Shown here in pieces: positions 7,044 to 12,514 of a stretch of DNA of 12,514 nt; the first letter of the stretch is position 1, and every line of letters starts with the position of its first letter. The stretch lies in NCBI GenBank assembly GCA_964459205.1, contig CAYWKJ010000033.1:1-12514 (forward strand), written 5' to 3'. Position numbers and translations under genes: made by a program. Below the pieces are notes generated by a model that was not told where the DNA came from, searched no databases, and saw only the letters and a list, made by a program, of their open reading frames with translations. Source of the DNA: JABJMC01 sp964459205 (GTDB taxonomy: Bacteria > Patescibacteriota > Gracilibacteria > UBA1369 > UBA12473).

Positions 7044-7073
7044 TATCGGCGTACAAATTTAAACCTTCTCAAT

Positions 7074-7592
7074 ATGAAAATCCGCATCATTCTCACTTTG
7101 GCCATCATTACTGTTGTAGCTATTTTTATAACTGGTTGCCTAAATGACGGATCTCTTTCAACAGTTGAATACAATAACTCGGTTGTAGAAACTCTTAATG
7201 CAACTTCCGCGGTAATCGAAGACACTACTACTCTCTATGACCAAGGCGTACCAAACATTGTTACGGAAGAATCCACAATCGACACAGCTGATATGTCAGC
7301 CTCCCTACTCTCTGCACAAGCTAAAATTGCCGAAGCTGAAGCTGTACTCGAGTTAGCTAGTAAAAATGTGGAACAACAAGAAGCTGTTACGGCAGAATTC
7401 ATGAATTATCTTGACCTTGGAAAATCCTACCTTACCACCTACGAAACTGTTGTTGAGTACTATTCTTCTGATAATTACGTTGAAAATCTTAGTCTAGTAG
7501 CTGAATATGACGAAACCCTTCACACCAGTTACAACAGCTTTATTGAATCCAACAATACTCTTGTTGACACCCTAGCCAGCTATATCGATTAA
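7074..7592 (+). CDS. Acidic, helical lipoprotein of unknown function
   Basis: This 172-residue protein starts with a lipoprotein signal peptide: basic MKIR, a hydrophobic stretch at 5-19, and the lipobox ITGC with Cys22 as the predicted lipidation site. The mature part has no Arg and only three Lys but many Asp and Glu. The region from about 70 to 170 is Ala/Leu/Glu-rich and looks helical (SAQAKIAEAEAVLELASKN), ending VDTLASYID. No family is recognised. The mature protein should be tethered to the outer face of the membrane. It has its own promoter and stands between the str operon halves, 100 bases before fusA. No SD is visible before the start; ATG 7074 is the only start that gives a complete signal peptide. 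Confidence 0.8.
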   Translation: MKIRIILTLAIITVVAIFITGCLNDGSLSTVEYNNSVVETLNATSAVIEDTTTLYDQGVPNIVTEESTIDTADMSASLLSAQAKIAEAEAVLELASKNVEQQEAVTAEFMNYLDLGKSYLTTYETVVEYYSSDNYVENLSLVAEYDETLHTSYNSFIESNNTLVDTLASYID

Positions 7593-7611
7593 AATCCAAA
7601 GCTTAAGAACC

Positions 7612-7639
7612 TTGACTTTCGGTCTTTAAACCTTATAAT
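7612..7639 (+). promoter_or_regulatory. Strong sigma70-type promoter for fusA
   Basis: TTGACT (7612-7617) and a perfect TATAAT (7634-7639) are separated by 16 bases. Transcription should begin near 7646, giving a leader of about 47 bases to fusA. This explains how fusA is expressed although it is cut off from rpsL-rpsG. Confidence 0.75.
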
Positions 7640-7692
7640 GCTTCCGCTTTACTTAAAGGCATTTGTTTTCATAAACCTTAAAAAAATCACTC

Positions 7693-9789
7693 ATGTCAGA
7701 AGATCTCAATTATCTGCGCAATATTGGAATTTGTGCCCATATCGACGCTGGTAAAACAACCGTTACCGAACGTATTTTATTCTATACCGGTAAAAGTCAT
7801 AAAATTGGTGAAGTCCACGAAGGTGAAGCCACTATGGACTGGATGGAACAAGAACAAGAACGTGGTATTACCATTACTTCGGCTTGTACCACTTGTTTCT
7901 GGACTCCTATACACGGCGAATCTCAAAAACACCGAATTAATATTATCGACACTCCAGGACACGTAGATTTCACTATGGAAGTAGAGCGTGCTTTGCGCGT
8001 ACTTGATGGTGCTGTGGTTGTTTTTGATGGCTCTCAAGGTGTTGAGCCTCAATCTGAAACTGTTTGGAGACAAGCCGATCGCTACGATGTTCCTCGCATG
8101 GCTTTTGTTAACAAAATGGACAAAACTGGTGGTGATTTTTACATGAGTTTAGAATCTGTGCACGAAAGGCTAAACAAAGACGCGGTTGCTATTCAGCTAC
8201 CAATTGGTGAAGAAAATAACTTTGCTGGCGTGATTGATCTTTTGACTCAAAAAGCCTACAACTTTGACGGAAAAATGGGTGAAAATGTTATTGATGTTGA
8301 AATCCCAGCTGATATGAAGGAAAAAGTTGAAAAATACCGATCAACTTTAATCGAACGCATTGCCGAAACTGATGACGCTCTTATGGAAAAATACCTTGGC
8401 GACGAAGAAATAACTATTCCTGAACTTAAAGCTGCTCTCCGAAAAGCAACTATCTCTTTCAAATTAATCCCTGTTCTTTGTGGAACTGCTCTTCAAAACA
8501 AAGGAGCTCAATTACTGCTAGATGCTGTTTGTGATTATCTTCCTTCTCCAATGGACCTTCCAGCCGTAACAGGAACCAAGCCAGACAGCGAAGAAGAAGA
8601 CACTCGTGAACTTAATGACGCTGCTCCTTTCTCAGCTCTTGCTTTTAAAATCGCTACTGATCCTTATATTGGAAAACTCTGTTTTATCCGTATTTACTCT
8701 GGAAAACTCACCTCTGGAAGTTATGTTTACAACTCATCTACCGGGCAAAGAGAACGTATTGGACGCTTAGTTCAGATGCACTCTAACTCCCGTGAAGAAA
8801 TCAAAGAAGTTAGCGCTGGAGATATTGCCGCTGCCGTGGGACTCAAAAAAACCACTACTGGTAACACCCTCTGTGATGAGGATAAACCAATCGTTCTAGA
8901 GTCCATGGACTTTCCAGAACCAGTGATTGATATTGCGATTGAACCTAAGACTAAGATCGACCAAGAAAAAATGGGCATTGCTCTTCAAAAGCTAGCTGAA
9001 GAAGACCCAACCTTCCGTGTTCATACTGACGAAGAAACTGGTCAGACTATTATCGGTGGAATGGGAGAACTTCACTTAGATATTATTGTTGATCGTATGC
9101 GCCGTGAATTTAAAGTGGAAGCCAATGTTGGTCAGCCACAAGTTGCCTACCGTGAAACAATTCAAAACGAGGTTAAAGCCGAAGAAAAATACTCCAAACA
9201 AACTGGTGGTCGTGGTCAATACGGTCACGTTCTTATGAAAATTTCTCCAAACGAACCTGGAAAAGGATTTGAGTTTATTAATTCTATTGTCGGTGGAAAA
9301 ATTCCAAAGGAATACATCCCAGCTGTCCAAAAAGGTGTTGAACAAGCTATGACACGTGGAATTGTAGCTGGATACCAAGTAGTAGACGTTAAGGTAGAGC
9401 TTTATGATGGCTCTTACCATGATGTGGATTCCTCTGAAATGTCATTTAAGACCGCTGGTTCTATTTGTTTCCGTGATGGTGCTCGTTCTGCCGCCCCAGT
9501 TATTCTTGAGCCAATCATGAAAGTCGAAGCCATTACCCCAGAAAATTACATGGGTGATGTAATGGGAGATCTAAATTCCCGTCGTGGCCAAATTCAAGAA
9601 ATGGGTGATCGTGGACAAGCTAAATTCATCCGTGCCCTTGTTCCACTCTCTGAAATGTTTGGTTACGCTACTGATCTTCGCTCCATGACCCAGGGTCGCG
9701 CTAGCTACTCAATGGAATTCGAACAATACGAAAAAGCGCCTAAAAACGTTATCGAAAAAATTAAGGCTGAGAAAGGGATTACTTCTTAA
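7693..9789 (+). CDS. fusA: Translation elongation factor G
   Basis: EF-G (698 residues, normal length about 690-704) drives translocation of tRNA and mRNA with GTP hydrolysis, and helps ribosome recycling with RRF. The G domain shows the P-loop AHIDAGKTT (15-23), the switch-I end RGITITSA, the switch-II DTPGH (86-90) and NKMD (140-143). Domain II follows from about 300. Domain III carries the GMGELHLDI segment. Domain IV has GGRGQYGHV and the tip loop GSYHDVDSSEMSFKTA, in which His576 corresponds to the conserved tip histidine (E. coli His583). Domain V ends FEQYEKAP. No key residue is missing. It has its own promoter rather than following rpsG directly. The AUG lies 13 bases after an AACCTT motif and has no SD. 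tuf follows 127 bases later. Confidence 0.99.
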   Translation: MSEDLNYLRNIGICAHIDAGKTTVTERILFYTGKSHKIGEVHEGEATMDWMEQEQERGITITSACTTCFWTPIHGESQKHRINIIDTPGHVDFTMEVERALRVLDGAVVVFDGSQGVEPQSETVWRQADRYDVPRMAFVNKMDKTGGDFYMSLESVHERLNKDAVAIQLPIGEENNFAGVIDLLTQKAYNFDGKMGENVIDVEIPADMKEKVEKYRSTLIERIAETDDALMEKYLGDEEITIPELKAALRKATISFKLIPVLCGTALQNKGAQLLLDAVCDYLPSPMDLPAVTGTKPDSEEEDTRELNDAAPFSALAFKIATDPYIGKLCFIRIYSGKLTSGSYVYNSSTGQRERIGRLVQMHSNSREEIKEVSAGDIAAAVGLKKTTTGNTLCDEDKPIVLESMDFPEPVIDIAIEPKTKIDQEKMGIALQKLAEEDPTFRVHTDEETGQTIIGGMGELHLDIIVDRMRREFKVEANVGQPQVAYRETIQNEVKAEEKYSKQTGGRGQYGHVLMKISPNEPGKGFEFINSIVGGKIPKEYIPAVQKGVEQAMTRGIVAGYQVVDVKVELYDGSYHDVDSSEMSFKTAGSICFRDGARSAAPVILEPIMKVEAITPENYMGDVMGDLNSRRGQIQEMGDRGQAKFIRALVPLSEMFGYATDLRSMTQGRASYSMEFEQYEKAPKNVIEKIKAEKGITS

Positions 9790-9822
9790 CTTGACGAATC
9801 CCCTAAAGAAAGCCAAATTGTC

Positions 9823-9851
9823 TTGCATCGTTGCTTTTAATCGAGTATATT
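9823..9851 (+). promoter_or_regulatory. Sigma70-type promoter for tuf
   Basis: TTGCAT (9823-9828) and TATATT (9846-9851) are separated by exactly 17 bases in the fusA-tuf gap. The transcript would start near 9858, giving a leader of about 60 bases. Separate tuf promoters are common, as EF-Tu is needed in excess over EF-G. Confidence 0.65.
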
Positions 9852-9861
9852 CTTCCCGCGT

Positions 9862-9878
9862 TTGCATTTTCTATGCAA
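9862..9878 (+). promoter_or_regulatory. Small hairpin in the tuf leader
   Basis: TTGCAT (9862-9867) and ATGCAA (9873-9878) form a perfect 6-bp stem around TTTCT, close to the expected 5' end of the tuf mRNA. It may stabilise the transcript. Its first arm repeats the -35 hexamer of the same promoter. Confidence 0.4.
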
Positions 9879-9916
9879 TTCATTCGCAAATTAAATAACC
9901 CTAACCAAGACCCGCA

Positions 9917-11107
9917 ATGTCAGACACATTCCAACGTACTAAACCTCACGTGAATGTTGGTACCATTGGTCACGTTGACCATGGTAAGACCACTCTTACA
10001 GCTGCAATGACTATTGTTGCTAACAAAAAATTCGGTGGTCTCAACAAAGCTATCGCTTTTGATCAAATCGATAATGCTCCAGAAGAACGCGAAAGAGGTA
10101 TTACAATCGCAACTTCTCACCAAGAGTATGAGACTGAAAAACGTCACTATGCTCACGTTGACTGTCCAGGTCACGCCGATTACATCAAGAACATGATTAC
10201 TGGTGCCGCCCAAATGGATGGCGCTATTTTAGTTTGTTCCGCTGCTGATGGCCCTATGCCTCAAACTCGTGAGCACATCTTGCTTGCTCGTCAGGTTATG
10301 GTGCCAGCTGTTGTTGTCTTCCTTAATAAAATGGATATGGCAGACGAGGAAATCGCTGAACTTTCCGAAATGGAAATCCGCGAACTTCTTACTAAATATG
10401 GATTCCCAGGTGATGACACTCCAATCATCAAAGGATCTGCTCTTAAGGCCCTCGAAAATCCAGACGACGAAGCTGCTATTGCTCCAATCATCGAACTATT
10501 CGAAGCTCTTGATACTTTCATTCCAGAGCCAACTCGTGAACTCGACAAACCACTTCTTATGCCGGTTGAGGATGTTTTCTCAATTAAAGGTCGTGGAACT
10601 GTTGCTACTGGTCGTATCGAGCAAGGAATTGTTAAAGTTAATGAAGAAGTTGAAATTATTGGTATTAAAGAAACTCGAAAAGTTGTTGTTACTGGTGTTG
10701 AAATGTTCAAGAAACTTCTTGATCAAGGTCAAGCTGGTGATAATGTTGGCCTTCTCCTTCGTGGAATTGAACGTGAAGAAATCGAACGTGGTCAAGTTAT
10801 TGCTGCGCCAGGTTCTATTACTCCTCACACCCAATTTGATTCCGAGGTTTATGTATTGAACAAAGAAGAAGGCGGACGACACACTCCTTTCTTTAAAGGA
10901 TACAAACCTCAGTTCTACATTCGAACAACTGATGTTACCGGTACTATCGAACTTCCTGACGGAGTAGAAATGGTTATGCCTGGTGATAACATCAAAATGG
11001 TTGTGACTCTTGGATCTGAGATTGCACTTGATGAAGGTACTCGTTTCGCTATTCGTGAAGGAGGACGCACTGTTGGTGCTGGTGTTGTAACCAAGATTCT
11101 TAAATAA
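9917..11107 (+). CDS. tuf: Translation elongation factor Tu
   Basis: EF-Tu (396 residues; E. coli 394) carries aminoacyl-tRNA to the ribosomal A site with GTP. Motifs are the P-loop GHVDHGKT (18-25), the switch-I segment DQIDNAPEERERGITI, the switch-II DCPGH, NKMD (137-140) and GSALKALE in the G domain. Domain II shows VEDVFSIKGRGTVATGRIE, and domain III shows LLRGIEREEIERGQV, GGRHTPFFKGYKPQFY and the C-terminal FAIREGGRTVGAGVV. All are intact. The usual Cys of the NKCD motif is Met here, a tolerated variation. It is the last gene of the str cluster, with its own promoter upstream and a strong terminator 23 bases after the stop. No SD precedes the ATG; AACCCT lies at 9897-9902. Confidence 0.99.
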   Translation: MSDTFQRTKPHVNVGTIGHVDHGKTTLTAAMTIVANKKFGGLNKAIAFDQIDNAPEERERGITIATSHQEYETEKRHYAHVDCPGHADYIKNMITGAAQMDGAILVCSAADGPMPQTREHILLARQVMVPAVVVFLNKMDMADEEIAELSEMEIRELLTKYGFPGDDTPIIKGSALKALENPDDEAAIAPIIELFEALDTFIPEPTRELDKPLLMPVEDVFSIKGRGTVATGRIEQGIVKVNEEVEIIGIKETRKVVVTGVEMFKKLLDQGQAGDNVGLLLRGIEREEIERGQVIAAPGSITPHTQFDSEVYVLNKEEGGRHTPFFKGYKPQFYIRTTDVTGTIELPDGVEMVMPGDNIKMVVTLGSEIALDEGTRFAIREGGRTVGAGVVTKILK

Positions 11108-11130
11108 TTAAGAGATATTCGAAACTTTAA

Positions 11131-11160
11131 AAGCCCTCGCCAATATGGCGGGGGCTTTTT
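11131..11160 (+). terminator. Intrinsic terminator after tuf
   Basis: AAGCCCTCGCC (11131-11141) pairs with GGCGGGGGCTT (11147-11157) over 11 bp, including one G-U pair, around the loop AATAT. A T-run follows directly. It begins 23 bases after the tuf stop. Confidence 0.92.
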
Positions 11161-11187
11161 GTTTACCTGGAAAACCACAACGCCCCC

Positions 11188-11216
11188 TTTACATTTTAAG
11201 TAAAAAGGTGTATAAT
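11188..11216 (+). promoter_or_regulatory. Sigma70-type promoter for the decapeptide-repeat gene
   Basis: TTTACA (11188-11193) and a perfect TATAAT (11211-11216) are separated by 17 bases, between the tuf terminator and the ATG at 11257. This makes the next gene an independent transcription unit. Confidence 0.75.
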
Positions 11217-11256
11217 TATATGATAGTTCTTTATATATTCTTAATTCATCTCTCTC

Positions 11257-11586
11257 ATGCGCATGAAAAAAACCACTATCAAACTTCTAGCTGTTATAGT
11301 TGGACTATTAGTAATACTTGGAGGGACTCTAGCCCTAACCGGATCTTTTGAAAATCTACAAGGAACTTTTAAGTGGAGAGATTCTACTCCAACAACCACA
11401 ACTACTACTGTTAGGTCAGGTTCTACCAACCCAATGGAAACTAATGATATTTTTGTTCAGCCAGTAGAGTCAAACGATATTTTCGTTCAACCAATGGAAT
11501 CAAACGACATCTTTGTACAACCGATGGAGTCTAATGACATTTTCGTTCAACCAATGGAAACTAATGATATTTTCGTTCAACCTTAA
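11257..11586 (+). CDS. Membrane-anchored or secreted protein with five C-terminal decapeptide repeats
   Basis: This 109-residue protein has no family I recognise. In order: a basic start (MRMKKT), one hydrophobic helix at about 8-29 (signal peptide or signal anchor), a short polar stretch, a six-Thr linker (TTTTTT, about 47-52), then five tandem decapeptides from residue 59 to 108, and a final Pro before TAA. The repeat is P-(M/V)-E-(S/T)-N-D-I-F-V-Q. The acidic and hydrophobic positions (E, D, I, F, V) are invariant in all five copies. The C-terminal part should lie outside the membrane. A Met at 11263 is an alternative start, giving two residues fewer. It has its own promoter and terminator, so it is monocistronic. 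A surface ligand, adhesive or wall-associated peptide is possible but is only inference; no catalytic feature is present. Confidence 0.8.
   Translation: MRMKKTTIKLLAVIVGLLVILGGTLALTGSFENLQGTFKWRDSTPTTTTTTVRSGSTNPMETNDIFVQPVESNDIFVQPMESNDIFVQPMESNDIFVQPMETNDIFVQP
11431..11580 (+). repeat. Five tandem 30-bp units coding the decapeptide P-(M/V)-E-(S/T)-N-D-I-F-V-Q
   Basis: Units lie at 11431-11460, 11461-11490, 11491-11520, 11521-11550 and 11551-11580, with no spacing or length variation. Units 3 and 4 differ at seven of 30 bases, all synonymous. Units 1 and 5 differ at two, both synonymous. Only Met/Val and Ser/Thr vary in the protein. The pattern shows conservation at the protein level. Confidence 0.95.
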
Positions 11587-11610
11587 CGAGAATTATTAAA
11601 TCGTTCTCAA

Positions 11611-11647
11611 AAAAGCCTCGCCACTTCTGCGGGGCTTTTGTTTTTTT
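11611..11647 (+). terminator. Intrinsic terminator after the decapeptide-repeat gene
   Basis: AAAAGCCTCGC (11611-11621) pairs with GCGGGGCTTTT (11629-11639), including one G-U pair, around a seven-base loop. It is followed by G and then seven T. It resembles the tuf terminator closely in stem sequence. Confidence 0.9.
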
Positions 11648-11657
11648 AAAAAAGTAC

Positions 11658-11663
11658 TATACT
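11658..11663 (+). promoter_or_regulatory. Candidate -10 element for the downstream lipoprotein gene
   Basis: TATACT lies 26 bases before the ATG at 11690. No good -35 is found at the right distance, because that position falls in the T-run of the preceding terminator. The promoter is therefore plausible but incomplete. Confidence 0.35.
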
Positions 11664-11689
11664 TTAATCAATCATTTAACCCCCTATCC

Positions 11690-12367
11690 ATGAAAAAAAT
11701 CCTTACCCCGATTTTTTGTTTAATGTTTTTTGCTGGCTGTATTGGCAGTCCATCAACCCCTGACTCGACTATTCCTGATGACGATCCCATTGACACAGAT
11801 ACTACAGAAACTGAAGAAGTAGCCGAAGTAAACTGCATCGCCCTAACTACACACGATACTTGTATTATAGATGGTATTGATTCTGCTTTGCTTGGATCTT
11901 GGAAACTGATTGAACAATCTATTTCTTCCCCAGCTGGAAGCATCACTAACCCTTTTGCGGGGCGAACTCTCACCTTTTTAGGAACCAGTAATTACACCGA
12001 AGATTATTCCACCGAAGAAACTGACGATCAAACCGCAGCAGGTATAACCTCTAGCTGCGAAGTACTTGGAGTGCTTGGTGGAGCCTGGGAAGCCGATGCC
12101 TACTCTGATTTAGACTTAGATCCTCCAATAGTAATTAATGTTCTTCATATTACTCCAGATGGCGGATCCCCTTCTGTAAAATGCCAAGCCACTGGTGAAC
12201 CAGTTTACTCTAATCAAGCCTCTACTCCACTTGGAGTTGGCCCATCTACTGGAGATTATGTTGAATACACTTATACCTTGAATGAAGAATTAACTTTCCT
12301 TACTATTATTCAAGAAAACCCTTACGCCAGCACCACAAACGTATATACTTTTTCTAAGATATCTTAA
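11690..12367 (+). CDS. Lipoprotein with a lipocalin-like motif
   Basis: A 225-residue protein with a lipoprotein signal: MKK, a hydrophobic stretch, and the lipobox FAGC with Cys17. A disordered Ser/Thr/Pro/Asp linker follows (18-47). The globular part begins near the motif LLGSWKLIEQS (67-77), followed by RTLTFLGTSNYTEDYS. A G-S/T-W-K-L start followed by a TF...Y strand resembles the lipocalin-like beta-barrel lipoproteins found in many bacteria. The C-terminal YTYTLNEELTFLTI...TNVYTFSKIS also looks like alternating beta strands. Four cysteines (49, 58, 123, 165) could form two disulfides outside the cell. The family call is an inference from a short motif, and the ligand is unknown. The next gene begins 19 bases after the stop and may be co-transcribed. 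Confidence 0.75.
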   Translation: MKKILTPIFCLMFFAGCIGSPSTPDSTIPDDDPIDTDTTETEEVAEVNCIALTTHDTCIIDGIDSALLGSWKLIEQSISSPAGSITNPFAGRTLTFLGTSNYTEDYSTEETDDQTAAGITSSCEVLGVLGGAWEADAYSDLDLDPPIVINVLHITPDGGSPSVKCQATGEPVYSNQASTPLGVGPSTGDYVEYTYTLNEELTFLTIIQENPYASTTNVYTFSKIS

Positions 12368-12386
12368 ATAACTAACCCTCCCAATA

Positions 12387-12514
12387 ATGTCTAGACTTGC
12401 TGAACTCCCCCAAATCACCATCTCCCAAAAAAAAGAATGGGGAGAAATCCTTAGTGGATTTGAAGGCATCAATAAATATATGGTTTTAGATCCTTCAGGT
12501 AACGAACTTTATGC
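12387..12514 (+). CDS. N-terminal part of a scramblase/LURP-one-like protein (3' end outside window)
   Basis: The first 42 codons, plus two bases, are visible and the frame is open to the window edge. After a polar lead the sequence reads GFEGINKYMVLDPSGNELYA. This resembles the opening repeat of the phospholipid scramblase/LURP-one (tubby-like) family, in which F..xN-x-Y-x(3-4)-G-x-x-(L/V)-(Y/F)-x-A recurs. Bacterial members have no firmly known role. Only one motif is visible, so the call is tentative. The ATG is preceded by AACCCT at 12374-12379, like several other starts here, and it follows the lipoprotein gene by 19 bases. Confidence 0.5.
   Translation, partial: MSRLAELPQITISQKKEWGEILSGFEGINKYMVLDPSGNELY

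Larger units (their letters stand above)
6757..7073. other. Divergent intergenic region between the membrane pair and the lipoprotein gene
   Basis: These 317 bases contain the leader of the minus-strand pair (6757 to about 6960), which may be coding if the TTG 6858 or GTG 6801 start is used. They also hold a candidate minus-strand promoter at 6994-6965 and the + strand promoter of the lipoprotein gene at 7015-7043. An 8-bp palindrome, CTGGCCAG, lies at 6863-6870. No RNA gene or convincing additional ORF is seen. Confidence 0.6.

Noticed and set aside
7593..7640. Terminator after the first lipoprotein gene
   Set aside because: Only very short complementary arms (GGT/ACC) and no T-run; the stretch is better explained as the fusA promoter.
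11431..11580. CRISPR-like array
   Set aside because: Units of 30 bases are contiguous with no spacers, are in frame and differ mainly by silent changes, so this is a coding repeat.

Overview
The window is bacterial. It carries the RNA polymerase and elongation-factor neighbourhood in a low-to-moderate G+C genome: hand counts of sample 60-base lines in rpoC give 21-24 G+C. All ten + strand genes with a visible end stop at TAA. The long core genes have no in-frame TGA, which fits the standard bacterial code and argues against a lineage that reads TGA as glycine. The + strand starts lack a purine-rich Shine-Dalgarno (SD) sequence. Together with compact gene spacing, an ssb-like gene between rpoB and rpoC and several small acidic lipoproteins, this hints at a candidate-phylum (CPR/Patescibacteria-like, perhaps Peregrinibacteria-like) genome. 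That placement is a low-confidence inference.

Layout. 2-412 is the 3' end of rpoB. 448-1068 is a single-stranded DNA-binding protein gene with an unusual OB fold and tail. 1106-4906 is a complete rpoC. 4970-5383 is rpsL (S12) and 5397-5852 is rpsG (S7). In the usual str operon fusA and tuf come next. Here about 1.8 kb intervenes. It holds a structured intergenic element (about 5881-5950), a pair of small membrane-protein genes on the minus strand (5975-6361 and 6358-6756), a 317-base gap with divergent promoter candidates, and an acidic lipoprotein gene (7074-7592). fusA (7693-9789) and tuf (9917-11107) follow, each behind a good sigma70-type promoter. tuf ends in a strong intrinsic terminator.

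Downstream of tuf is an accessory part. First is a small single-gene unit with its own promoter and terminator (11257-11586). It encodes a membrane-anchored or secreted protein ending in five near-identical decapeptide repeats. Next is a lipoprotein with a lipocalin-like motif (11690-12367). Last is the start of a gene resembling the scramblase/LURP-one family (12387 to the window end).

The core genes supply transcription (beta, beta'), the small-subunit decoding proteins S12 and S7, and the translational GTPases EF-G and EF-Tu. The least ordinary parts are the decapeptide-repeat protein, the altered SSB-like protein inside the rpoBC unit, the reverse-strand membrane pair that splits the str operon and uses strong SD sites unlike its neighbours, and a recurring AACCYT-type motif just upstream of many + strand starts.
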